DNA of 60,959 nt from Caldimonas tepidiphila. GTDB lineage: Bacteria; Pseudomonadota; Gammaproteobacteria; Burkholderiales; Burkholderiaceae_C. This document shows, piece by piece, positions 17,225 to 24,661 of this stretch. Position numbers and translations under genes: made by a program. Within the stretch, counting starts at the first letter, position 1. Each line of letters starts with the position of its first letter. The notes beneath the pieces are model-generated. The model ran no database searches and was not told where the DNA came from. It saw only the letters and a list, made by a program, of their open reading frames with translations. Location of the stretch: NCBI RefSeq assembly GCF_003569765.1, contig NZ_QXMG01000036.1, positions 1 through 60,959 of the forward strand, in the 5' to 3' direction.

Positions 17225-18163
17225 TCAGTCCTCGTCGAGCGCGAGCCGCACGATGCCCGCCGGGGCCGGGCCGCAGTCCTCGTCCTCGTCGAAGGCCTTG
17301 TCGCCCGCCGCGTCGGCCACGCCGGTGGGCTGCAGCGTCGTGAACGGGTAGAGCTTGCGGTCCATCAGGTGCGAGGGCACGACGTTGGCGAGCGCGTTGA
17401 ACATGTTGCCCACGCGCCCCGGGTGCTTGGCCTCCCACTCGCGCAGCATCGCCGCCATCTGCTGGCGCTGCAGGTTTTCCTGGCTGCCGCACAAGGTGCA
17501 GGGGATGATCGGAAATTGCCGGTGCTCGCTCCAGGCCTGCGTGTCGCGCTCGCTGACGTAGGCGAGCGGACGGATCACGACGTTGCGGCCGTCGTCGCTG
17601 ACGAGCTTCGGCGGCATGCCCTTCAGTTTTCCGCCGAAGAACATGTTGAGCAGCACCGTCTGCAGCATGTCGTCGCGGTGGTGGCCGAGCGCGATCTTGG
17701 TCGCACCCAGCTCGCCCGCGACGCGGTAGAGGATGCCGCGCCGCAGCCGCGAGCACAGGCTGCACATCGTCTTGCCGGGCTCGATCTTGCTCTTGACGAT
17801 CGAGTAGGTGTCCTGGTTCTCGATGTGGAAGGGCACGCCGCGGCCCTTCAGGTACTCGGGCAGCACGTGCTCGGGGAAGCCCGGCTGCTTCTGGTCGAGG
17901 TTGACCGCGACGAGCTCGAAGTCGATCGGCGCGCGCTCGCGCAGGTTGATCAGCACGTCGAGCAGCGTGTAGGAGTCCTTGCCGCCGGACAGGCAGACCA
18001 TCACCTTGTCGCCCGGCTCGATCATGTTGTAGTCGACGATCGCCTGGCCGACCAGGCGGTGCAGGCGCTTGGACAGCTTGTTGGTCTCGAAGGCGCGGCG
18101 GCGCTCGGCGGCGTCGGCCGCCCCTTCGGGGGACTGGAGGTTTTCGGTGGGCACAGCGTTCAT
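17225..18163 (-). CDS. ttcA: tRNA 2-thiocytidine(32) synthetase
   Basis: TtcA, 312 residues, thiolates cytidine 32 in certain tRNAs using ATP and a [4Fe-4S] cluster. The PP-loop is [12 protein letters not shown]. Conserved cysteines for cluster binding are in [11 protein letters not shown] and [20 protein letters not shown] is another family signature. The C-terminal 40 residues are acidic and poorly conserved. No Shine-Dalgarno precedes the ATG; instead CACAAT ends 7 nt upstream, suggesting a leaderless message. Confidence 0.96.
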   Translation of the reverse strand: MNAVPTENLQSPEGAADAAERRRAFETNKLSKRLHRLVGQAIVDYNMIEPGDKVMVCLSGGKDSYTLLDVLINLRERAPIDFELVAVNLDQKQPGFPEHVLPEYLKGRGVPFHIENQDTYSIVKSKIEPGKTMCSLCSRLRRGILYRVAGELGATKIALGHHRDDMLQTVLLNMFFGGKLKGMPPKLVSDDGRNVVIRPLAYVSERDTQAWSEHRQFPIIPCTLCGSQENLQRQQMAAMLREWEAKHPGRVGNMFNALANVVPSHLMDRKLYPFTTLQPTGVADAAGDKAFDEDEDCGPAPAGIVRLALDED

Positions 18164-18170
18164 GCCCGGA

Positions 18171-18176
18171 ATTGTG
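18171..18176 (-). promoter_or_regulatory. -10-like hexamer directly before ttcA
   Basis: CACAAT on the minus strand, 7 nt before the ttcA ATG. Transcription would begin at or next to the start codon, giving a leaderless mRNA. No -35 match was found at 16–18 bp spacing. Confidence 0.4.
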
Positions 18177-18231
18177 CGCCTCGCGGCGGGCTGCGCCGCC
18201 GGCTAAGGCTTTGGACGGCGTGTCGCGCTGC

Positions 18232-18603
18232 TCACCACTGCCCGGTCTCGACGCGGATCGCGACCTCGCAGTCGTCGAAGATCTCGAGCTTGGCGATGCG
18301 CACGCGCACGCCGAGCACGCCCGGCAGCTCCATCAGGCGCGCGGCGACCTTGCCGATCAGGCTCTCGAGCAGGTTGACGTGCCGCGCGGTGCACTCCTCG
18401 ATGACGATGCTGCGCACGCGCCGGTAGTCGAGCACGTGGTGGATGTCGTCGTCGGGCGGCGTGAGCGGCTGCGTGCCGAGGTTGAGCTCCGCGTCGACCT
18501 CGATCGGCTGCGGGGCGTCCTTCTCGTGGTCGAGCACGCCGAGCTTCGCGTCGAAGCGCAGCCCGGTGAGCGTCAGGATCTGGGTGCCGCGGGTGAGGGA
18601 CAT
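18232..18603 (-). CDS. folB: Dihydroneopterin aldolase
   Basis: FolB, 123 residues, converts dihydroneopterin to 6-hydroxymethyl-dihydropterin and glycolaldehyde in folate synthesis. The family pattern is present: LTGLRFDAKLGVLDHEK near the start, VLDYRRVRSIV, the catalytic-region HVNLLESLIGKVAARLM, and VRVRIAKLEIFDDC. It lies 10 nt downstream of the FolM-like reductase gene on the same strand, making a pterin-related pair. Confidence 0.93.
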   Translation of the reverse strand: MSLTRGTQILTLTGLRFDAKLGVLDHEKDAPQPIEVDAELNLGTQPLTPPDDDIHHVLDYRRVRSIVIEECTARHVNLLESLIGKVAARLMELPGVLGVRVRIAKLEIFDDCEVAIRVETGQW

Positions 18604-18613
18604 CGGGGAGGCC

Positions 18614-19396
18614 TTACATCTTCGAGAAGTCGCGTGCCAGCGCCATCATGTGCTGGCCGCCGTCGACCAGCAGCGTGGTGCCGGTGATCGAGCCGTTCTG
18701 GATCAGGAAGCGCACGCCCGCGGCCACGTCCGCGGGCGTCGACGAGCGCCCGAGCGGCGACAGCCGGTGCAGCTCCTCGAAGCGCTCCGGGCTCATCGTG
18801 GTGCTGGTCAGCGTCAGCCCGGGCGCGACGCCGACGACGCGCACCGCCGGGGCGAGCGCGCGCGCGAGCAGCTGCGTCGCGCATTCGAGCGCGGCCTTCG
18901 ACAGCGTGTAGCTGAAGTAGTCGGGGTTCGGGTTCCACAGCTTCTGGTCGAGCAGGTTCACGACCGCGCCGCGCGCGCCGGGCCGCTGCGCCAAGTGCTG
19001 CGCCAGCGCCTGCGCGAGCAGCACGGCCGGGCCGGTGTTGGCGCGCAGGTGCCGCTCCAGCATCGCGTAGCCGAAGCTCGCGGCGTCGTCGAACTCGAAC
19101 AGCGCGGCGCTGTTGACCACCGCGTCGAGCCGGCCGAGGCGCGCGAGCACCGCGGGGACGAGCGCGCGGCAGGCCCCCTCGTCGGCGAGGTCGGCCTGGA
19201 AGGCGGCGGCCTCGACGCCGATGGCGCGCAGCTCCTCCACCGTGGCCTGCGCCTCGTCGGGGCCGCTGCGGAAGTGCAGCGCGATGTCGTGGCCGCCGCG
19301 CGCGAGCTCGAGCGCGATCTCGCGCCCGAGCCGGCGTGCCGCGCCGGTGACGAGCGCCACAGGTCGCGACACTGGCATCGGCGAGTTGGCAGACAT
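18614..19396 (-). CDS. SDR-family pteridine/dihydromonapterin reductase-like protein
   Basis: 260-residue short-chain dehydrogenase. The nucleotide motif is TGAARRLGREIA, the TGxxxRxG variant characteristic of pteridine reductases and FolM rather than the usual TGxxxGxG; the catalytic tyrosine and lysine are in FSYTLSK. It would reduce a dihydropterin (or dihydrofolate) with NADPH. Its place next to folB supports a pterin role. The start at 19396 is chosen because MSANSPM leads directly into the Rossmann fold; the opposite-strand methyltransferase gene begins only 19 bp away. Confidence 0.87.
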   Translation of the reverse strand: MSANSPMPVSRPVALVTGAARRLGREIALELARGGHDIALHFRSGPDEAQATVEELRAIGVEAAAFQADLADEGACRALVPAVLARLGRLDAVVNSAALFEFDDAASFGYAMLERHLRANTGPAVLLAQALAQHLAQRPGARGAVVNLLDQKLWNPNPDYFSYTLSKAALECATQLLARALAPAVRVVGVAPGLTLTSTTMSPERFEELHRLSPLGRSSTPADVAAGVRFLIQNGSITGTTLLVDGGQHMMALARDFSKM

Positions 19397-19402
19397 GGTT
19401 CC

Positions 19403-19408
19403 TACAAT
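19403..19408 (+). promoter_or_regulatory. -10-like hexamer directly before midA
   Basis: TACAAT (five of six consensus bases) ends 7 nt before the methyltransferase ATG, so transcription would start at the start codon. No convincing -35. It lies in the 19-bp gap shared with the divergent reductase gene. Confidence 0.5.
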
Positions 19409-19415
19409 CGGGTGG

Positions 19416-20591
19416 ATGCAAAAAGACGAGCGCAAGCCGGGGCCGGGCCCCGGGTCCGAGAGTGTAGCGGCCGCCCCCGGGGCCGGGGCGCTGCGCGACC
19501 GCATCGCCGACGCGGTGCGCGAGGCCGGCGGCTGGCTGCCCTTCGACCGCTACATGGAGATGGCGCTGTACACGCCCGGCCTGGGCTACTACGCCAACGA
19601 CAGCCTGAAGTTCGGCACGATGCCGGGCTCGGGCAGCGACTTCGTCACCGCGCCGGAGCTCAGCCCGCTGTTCGGCCGCACGGTGGCGCGCCAGGTGCGG
19701 CAGATGATGGTGGAGAGCGGCACCGCCGAGGTCTGGGAGTTCGGCGCCGGCGCCGGCACGCTCGCGGTGCAGCTGCTCTCGGCGCTCGGCACCGCGCTGC
19801 TGAGCTACCACATCGTCGACCTGTCGGGCGTGCTGCGCGAGCGCCAGCGCGAGCGCATCCTCGCCGAGGCGCCGGAGTTCGCCGACAAGGTGCAGTGGCA
19901 CGACCGGCTGCCCGACGAGATGCGCGGCATCGTCGTCGGCAACGAGGTGCTCGACGCGATGCCGGTCAAGCTGCTGCATTTCGACGGCACGCACTGGTTC
20001 GAGCGCGGCGTGCGCGTCGAGGGCGCGGGCTTCGCGTGGGAGGACCGCCCGACCGGGCTGCGCCCGCCGTTCGAGGGGCCCTTCCTGCCCGGCACCGTCA
20101 CCGAGGTCCACCCGCACGCCGAAGCCTTCGTGCGCACGCTCGGGCAGGTGCTGGTGCGAGGCGGCGCGCTGCTGATCGACTACGGCTTCCCGGAGGCGGA
20201 GTACTACCACCCGCAGCGCGCCGGCGGCACGCTGATGTGCCACCGCGCGCACCGTGCCGACCCGGACCCGCTCGAGGACCCGGGCCTGAAGGACATCACC
20301 GCGCACGTGAACTTCACCGGCATCGCGGTGGCGGCGCAGGAATCCGGCTTCGACGTGATCGGCTACGCCAGCCAGGGCCGCTTCCTGCTCAACACCGGCA
20401 TCCTCGACCTGCTGCCCGCCGCGAGCGAGGACGCGGCCGCCGACGCGCAGCGGCTGCGCCAGGTCGCGATGGTGCACAAGCTCGTCAACGAGCACGAGAT
20501 GGGCGAGCTGTTCAAGGTGCTGGCGCTCGCGCGCGGCTTCGAGATGGCGCCGATGGGCTTCGCCCAGGGCGACCGCACCCACCTGCTGTAA
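19416..20591 (+). CDS. MidA/NDUFAF7-family class I SAM methyltransferase
   Basis: 391 residues; the family includes mitochondrial NDUFAF7, which methylates an arginine of the complex I 49-kDa subunit. Family signatures are visible: YMEMALYTPGLGYYAN, GSDFVTAPELSPLFG, the SAM-binding VWEFGAGAGTLAVQLL, VVGNEVLDAMPV, and GGALLIDYGFPEAEYYHPQR. In bacteria the target is not well established. The ATG at 19416 is chosen because it follows the -10-like TACAAT and gives an N-terminus without a long unrelated extension; the first 25 residues are proline/glycine-rich and likely disordered. Confidence 0.9.
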   Translation: MQKDERKPGPGPGSESVAAAPGAGALRDRIADAVREAGGWLPFDRYMEMALYTPGLGYYANDSLKFGTMPGSGSDFVTAPELSPLFGRTVARQVRQMMVESGTAEVWEFGAGAGTLAVQLLSALGTALLSYHIVDLSGVLRERQRERILAEAPEFADKVQWHDRLPDEMRGIVVGNEVLDAMPVKLLHFDGTHWFERGVRVEGAGFAWEDRPTGLRPPFEGPFLPGTVTEVHPHAEAFVRTLGQVLVRGGALLIDYGFPEAEYYHPQRAGGTLMCHRAHRADPDPLEDPGLKDITAHVNFTGIAVAAQESGFDVIGYASQGRFLLNTGILDLLPAASEDAAADAQRLRQVAMVHKLVNEHEMGELFKVLALARGFEMAPMGFAQGDRTHLL

Positions 20592-20633
20592 GGGCGCGCC
20601 CGGCCGCCGGGCGCGCCGAAAGGTTCATTCCCG

Positions 20634-20828
20634 ATGTTGCGCTGGATGATCGTGATGGTGCTGGCGCTGGCGCTGTTCAGCGGCCTGCGGCCCTGGCTCG
20701 AGAAGCTCGGCCTCGGCCGGCTGCCCGGCGACTTCCACTTCCGGCTGTTCGGCCGCGAGTTCCATCTGCCGATCGCGAGCTCGGTGCTGCTGAGCTTCAT
20801 CGCGCTGGCGATCGGCCGCTTCCTGTAG
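20634..20828 (+). CDS. DUF2905 small membrane protein
   Basis: 64 residues with two transmembrane helices (about 5–20 and 47–63) separated by the amphiphilic conserved segment LGRLPGDFHFRLFGREFHLP, which identifies DUF2905. Function unknown. It lies 42 nt after the MidA-type methyltransferase on the same strand. Confidence 0.88.
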   Translation: MLRWMIVMVLALALFSGLRPWLEKLGLGRLPGDFHFRLFGREFHLPIASSVLLSFIALAIGRFL

Positions 20829-20862
20829 CGTCCCCCCGGGCGGACCCGAGGCGCCGGGCGAC

Positions 20863-22119
20863 TCAGCCCTGTGCCGGGGCCTCGCCGTCCTTCCCCGCGG
20901 CCCAGGCCTGCGCCAGCGCGCGCACGCGCGCCTCGTGCACCGCCTGCGCGATCTGCTCGCCGCCGCCGCCGCGCCCAACCACCTCCGCGGCGATGTCGGC
21001 CGTCACCACCGAGCGCACCGCCGCGAGCGCCTCGTTCAGCCGCTGGCGCTGCGGATAGGGCCGCTGCTCGAAGCCGAGGCGCCCGCGCGCGTCGCACTCG
21101 CAGGCGAGCAGGATGTCGTCGAGCCGCCGCGGCTTGCGGATCGCGTCGCAGCGCTCGAGCAGCCGCACCACCGCCGCCGCACCGAACTCCTCGCTGCGGT
21201 GGATGTTGCCGTGCTCGCGCGCCACCACCTCGGCGAACTCGCGGCACTCGGTGGGCACGCGCAGCCGGGCGCAGACCTGCCGCAGCAGGTGCACGCTGCG
21301 CTGCTCGTGGCCGATGTGCTTCGGCAGCACCTCGGGCGGTGTCGTGCCCTTGCCGAGGTCGTGGCACAGGCAGGCGAAGCGCACCGGCAGCGACGCGCCG
21401 AGCGCGGCGCTCATGTCGAGCACCATCATCAGGTGCACGCCGGTGTCGACCTCGGGATGGTACTCGGCGCGCTGCGGCACGCCCCACAGCCGGTCCACCT
21501 CGGGCAGCAGCCGCGCGAGCGCACCGCAGCCGCGCAGCACCTCGAACATGCGCGAGGGCCGCGCCTCCATCAGCCCGCGCGCGAGCTCCTGCCACACCCG
21601 CTCGGCCACCAGCGCGTCGACCTCGCCGGCCTCGACCATCTCCCCCATCAGCGCCTCGGTCTCGGTCGCGACGCGGAAATCGTGGAAGCGCGCCGCGAAG
21701 CGCGCCAGCCGCAGAATGCGCACCGGGTCCTCGGCGAAGGCCGGCGACACGTGGCGCAGCACCCGCTCGCGCAGGTCGCGCTCGCCGCCGTGGGGATCGA
21801 TCAGCGCGCCGTCCTCGCCGCGCGCCATCGCGTTGATCGTCAGGTCGCGGCGCGCCAGGTCCTGCTCGAGCGTCACGTCCGGCGCGGCATGGAAGGCGAA
21901 GCCGTGGTAGCCGCGCGCGGTCTTGCGCTCGGTGCGCGCCAGCGCGTACTCCTCGCGCGTCTCGGGATGCAGGAAGACCGGGAAGTCGCGCCCCACGGGC
22001 AGAAAGCCCGCGTCGACCATCTGCTCGGGCGTGGCGCCCACCACCACCCAGTCACGGTCCTGGGAGGAAAGACCCAACAACTGGTCGCGCACCGCGCCAC
22101 CGACGAGGAAATTCTTCAT
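20863..22119 (-). CDS. cca: Multifunctional CCA-adding tRNA nucleotidyltransferase
   Basis: 418 residues; adds and repairs the CCA end of tRNAs. It begins [16 protein letters not shown], the class II nucleotidyltransferase start; [10 protein letters not shown] and [16 protein letters not shown] are further signatures. The C-terminal half has an HD phosphohydrolase domain (CLCHDLGKG), as in the γ/β-proteobacterial multifunctional form with phosphatase and phosphodiesterase activities. A longer in-frame extension exists upstream but is not coding in character. The ATG lacks a Shine-Dalgarno and is preceded at 7 nt by TACACT. Confidence 0.96.
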   Translation of the reverse strand: MKNFLVGGAVRDQLLGLSSQDRDWVVVGATPEQMVDAGFLPVGRDFPVFLHPETREEYALARTERKTARGYHGFAFHAAPDVTLEQDLARRDLTINAMARGEDGALIDPHGGERDLRERVLRHVSPAFAEDPVRILRLARFAARFHDFRVATETEALMGEMVEAGEVDALVAERVWQELARGLMEARPSRMFEVLRGCGALARLLPEVDRLWGVPQRAEYHPEVDTGVHLMMVLDMSAALGASLPVRFACLCHDLGKGTTPPEVLPKHIGHEQRSVHLLRQVCARLRVPTECREFAEVVAREHGNIHRSEEFGAAAVVRLLERCDAIRKPRRLDDILLACECDARGRLGFEQRPYPQRQRLNEALAAVRSVVTADIAAEVVGRGGGGEQIAQAVHEARVRALAQAWAAGKDGEAPAQG

Positions 22120-22126
22120 GTACAAC

Positions 22127-22132
22127 AGTGTA
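22127..22132 (-). promoter_or_regulatory. -10-like hexamer directly before cca
   Basis: TACACT on the minus strand ends 7 nt before the cca ATG, in an AT-richer stretch. It predicts a leaderless cca transcript; no clear -35. Confidence 0.4.
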
Positions 22133-22198
22133 GAGAATTCACCTAGCACATAAGTTGTGCGCTTTACAAGAGGGCGGCAAGCGAAATGCCGCTCATTC

Positions 22199-22212
22199 CC
22201 CACATATGTGGG
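22199..22212. repeat. Perfect 14-bp palindrome upstream of PEP-CTERM gene
   Basis: CCCACATATGTGGG is perfectly self-complementary and lies in the 177-bp divergent region between cca and the PEP-CTERM gene, 85 bp before the latter's start. It looks like an operator for a dimeric regulator; the regulator is unknown. Confidence 0.55.
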
Positions 22213-22251
22213 AGTGCTCCCCCCGAAATGAGTGAGTAAAAAGGGGTCGCG

Positions 22252-22274
22252 GCACGCCGGATGGTCTGGCGTGC
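22252..22274 (+). promoter_or_regulatory. Leader hairpin of PEP-CTERM gene
   Basis: GCACGCC (22252–22258) and GGCGTGC (22268–22274) pair perfectly around a 9-nt loop, followed by a pyrimidine-rich CTTCTTTT and then the ribosome-binding site. It probably forms in the 5' leader and could affect stability or premature termination. Confidence 0.45.
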
Positions 22275-22296
22275 GGCTTCTTTTCAGGGAGTTTTC

Positions 22297-22803
22297 ATGA
22301 AACTGAAGTCCACCCTTGCAGCCCTTGCATTGGCGGTCTCCGGCGCGTCGGCCTTCGCAGCCGACACCACCATCGCCTGGAACCCCACGTTCAGCATCGG
22401 CAACTTCTTCGGCAACTACTCGACCGGTGACGCGGTCGACGAACGCTTCGGCTTCACCGTGCACGCGCCCTCCTACGTCACCGCGAGCCTGATCTCCAAC
22501 GACCTGGACACGTTCTCGAACTTCGACTTCACGTCGGTGTCCCTGAACGGCAACAACTTCACCAACCTCGGCAACAACACCAGCGTGAGCGGCACCGAGG
22601 TGGAGTCCTGGGCGCTGGGCCGCACGCGGCTCGATCCGGGCACCTACTACCTGACCGTCAACGGCACGGTCGACGGCACGAACGGCGGCGCCTTCAGCGG
22701 CATGATCAACGTGTCGCCGGTGCCTGAGCCCGAGACCTATGCGCTGATGCTCGCGGGCCTCGGCGTGGTCGGCTTCCTCGCCCGCCGCCGCCAGAAGTCC
22801 TGA
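22297..22803 (+). CDS. PEP-CTERM sorting-signal exported protein
   Basis: 168 residues. A Sec signal peptide ([21 protein letters not shown]) is followed by a β-rich, Asn/Thr/Phe-rich body ([27 protein letters not shown]) of the FxDxF-like kind. The chain ends with a PEP-CTERM tripartite sorting signal: VPEPETY, a hydrophobic helix [14 protein letters not shown], and RRRQKS. Such proteins are cut by an exosortase (XrtA/EpsH) and displayed at the surface or secreted, often in exopolysaccharide-producing β-proteobacteria. No exosortase gene lies in this window. AGGGAG precedes the ATG at 22297. It is a single-gene unit with its own terminator. Confidence 0.92.
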   Translation: MKLKSTLAALALAVSGASAFAADTTIAWNPTFSIGNFFGNYSTGDAVDERFGFTVHAPSYVTASLISNDLDTFSNFDFTSVSLNGNNFTNLGNNTSVSGTEVESWALGRTRLDPGTYYLTVNGTVDGTNGGAFSGMINVSPVPEPETYALMLAGLGVVGFLARRRQKS

Positions 22804-22835
22804 ACTGGGCCGGCAGCCGGCTGCCGGATCCGGGA

Positions 22836-22860
22836 AGCGGGCCCTCGGGCCCGCTTTTTC
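22836..22860 (+). terminator. Rho-independent terminator of PEP-CTERM gene
   Basis: AGCGGGCCC-TC-GGGCCCGCT followed by TTTT, 33 bp after the stop codon. The stem is perfect and the T-run is on the plus strand. Confidence 0.92.
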
Positions 22861-22886
22861 GTCCCGGAGCGCCACCAGTCGAGGCC

Positions 22887-23570
22887 TCAGCGCGCTGGCG
22901 CGCTGCGATAGGGCTCGTCGTCGGCGATGAAGTCGTGCTCCTCGCGGGCCTCGGCACACCACTGGCGCATCGCCGGCAACTCGTGGATGCGCGCGACATA
23001 GGCGGCCGCCGCCTCGGGCAGCGGCACGCCGTAGCTGCGCAGCCGGCTGCACACCGGTGCGTAGTAGGCATCGGCGATGCAGAAGTCGCCGAACAGGAAG
23101 GGGCCGTCGTGCTGCGCGAGCAGCCCGGTCCACATCGAGACGATGCGCGCGAGATCGCGCGCCACCTCCGGCCGCTCGGCCAGCACGCGCGGCCCGACCT
23201 CCGGCATCTCCAGCTCGACGTTCATCGGGAAGTGCGTGCGCAGCGCGGCGAAGCCCGAGTGCATCTCGGCGCAGACGCTGCGCGCCCGCGCGCGCCGGTG
23301 GCGCTCGGCCGGCCACAAGCCCTGCTCGGGAAATCTCTCGGCCAGGTACTCGGCGATCGCCAGCGAGTCCCACACCGCGAAGTCCCCGTCGACCAGCACC
23401 GGCACCCGCGCGACCGGCGCGACGCGCGCGAGCCGCCGCTGGAATTCCGAGCCCTCGCCGAGCTCCAGCCGCAGGCGCACCTCCTCGAAACCGATGCCGG
23501 CGTGCTTCATCAGCAGCCAGGGGCGCAGGGACCAGGACGAGTAGTTCTTGTTGCCGATGTAGAGCTGCAT
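22887..23570 (-). CDS. Glutathione S-transferase family protein
   Basis: 227 residues with the GST thioredoxin-like N-domain ([20 protein letters not shown], where the SSWS serine is a likely glutathione-activating residue; [21 protein letters not shown] is the cis-proline and γ-glutamyl binding segment) and an all-helical C-domain. It most resembles zeta/YfcF-like GSTs of proteobacteria. Substrate unknown; detoxification or isomerisation is usual. GGAGG precedes the ATG. It may follow the NDUFA9-like gene in a transcript (97-bp gap). Confidence 0.9.
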   Translation of the reverse strand: MQLYIGNKNYSSWSLRPWLLMKHAGIGFEEVRLRLELGEGSEFQRRLARVAPVARVPVLVDGDFAVWDSLAIAEYLAERFPEQGLWPAERHRRARARSVCAEMHSGFAALRTHFPMNVELEMPEVGPRVLAERPEVARDLARIVSMWTGLLAQHDGPFLFGDFCIADAYYAPVCSRLRSYGVPLPEAAAAYVARIHELPAMRQWCAEAREEHDFIADDEPYRSAPAR

Positions 23571-23667
23571 GGGGCCTCCGAGAGCGGAAGGCCCATGCTA
23601 GCGGGGCGGGGCGTGCCCAGGGAGCCTCCCTCGCCCCTGGCGCCGACGGACGGCGCCGTCGTGCATT

Positions 23668-24618
23668 TCAGGCATCCGGATGCGGGACCGGGCGCCGGCC
23701 CCGCCCCCGTCGGGGCACGAGGTAGAAGGGCGCCACCGCCTCCATCGCCGCCGGCTCGATGCCGAGCGCCTGCAGGCCCGGCAGCTCGCCGCCGGCCACG
23801 CTCGGCACGCGCATCGAGTCGAGGTTGTCGCGGCTCATCGGCGGCTCGCCGGGCAGCAGCTCCATCAGCCGCGCCTGCAGCCGCCCGAGCGCCATCGGCA
23901 GCGGCACGACGGGGCGGCGGTGGCCCGACCACAGCCCCGCCAGCCGCACCAGCTCCGCCAGCGTGTAGACGCGCGGGCCGGCGCATTCGTAGGTCCCGCC
24001 GACGCTGTGCGGCTCGTCGAGGCAGCGCACCACGGCGCGCGCCACGTCGTTGACCCAGACCGGCTGGAAGCGCGCGTCGTGGCCCGCCAGCGGCATCACC
24101 GGCAGCACCGCCTGCAGCCGCGCGAACAGGTTGAGGAAGTGGTCGCGCTCGCCGAACATCACCGAGGGGCGCAGCACGGTGAGCGCGAGCCCCGCGGCCT
24201 CGCGCAGCGCCGCCTCGCCGGCGGCCTTGCTGCGCAGGTAGTTCGACGGCGCGTCGGGCGCCGCGCCGATCGCGCTGACGTGCACGACGCGGCGCACGCC
24301 CGCCTCGCGGCAGGCCTGCGCCAGCCGACGCGGCAGCGCGGCATGCACCTGCTCGAAGCGGCGCGCGTCGCCGTGCAGCACGCCGACGAGGCTGATCACC
24401 GCGTCGATGCCGCGCAGCAGCCGCGCGAGCGAGGCATCGTCGTGCACGTCGGCGCCGAGGCACTCGACCGTCGGCAGCGTGCAGAGATGGCGGCCGTGGC
24501 CGATGCGCCGCGAGGGCACGACCACGCGCCCGCCGCCGGGGCTGCGCTCCAGCAGCCGCAGGCAGACCTGGGTACCGAGGAAGCCGGTACCGCCGAGCAC
24601 CAGGACATTGCGGATCAT
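23668..24618 (-). CDS. NDUFA9-like NAD(P)-binding atypical SDR
   Basis: 316 residues starting MIRNVLVLGGTGFLGTQ, the GxxGxxG dinucleotide fold of extended/atypical SDRs; VVHVSAIGA and NYLRSKAAGE (YxxxK with the tyrosine) are typical of the complex I NDUFA9 subunit-like family. I placed the start at 24618, where AAGGAG is 6 nt upstream, rather than the ATG 15 nt before. Bacterial members are not complex I subunits as such; a quinone- or lipid-related role is a guess. It sits 43 bp downstream of the lytic transglycosylase on the same strand. Confidence 0.86.
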   Translation of the reverse strand: MIRNVLVLGGTGFLGTQVCLRLLERSPGGGRVVVPSRRIGHGRHLCTLPTVECLGADVHDDASLARLLRGIDAVISLVGVLHGDARRFEQVHAALPRRLAQACREAGVRRVVHVSAIGAAPDAPSNYLRSKAAGEAALREAAGLALTVLRPSVMFGERDHFLNLFARLQAVLPVMPLAGHDARFQPVWVNDVARAVVRCLDEPHSVGGTYECAGPRVYTLAELVRLAGLWSGHRRPVVPLPMALGRLQARLMELLPGEPPMSRDNLDSMRVPSVAGGELPGLQALGIEPAAMEAVAPFYLVPRRGRGRRPVPHPDA

Positions 24619-24661
24619 GGCAGTCTCCTTCATCGATGCGCCCTTCCCCGCGTCCCGGCCC

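Noticed and set aside
22240-22296. σ54 promoter for the PEP-CTERM gene
   Set aside because: GGCACG and GGCGTG occur, but no partner GC lies at the -12 position with correct spacing.
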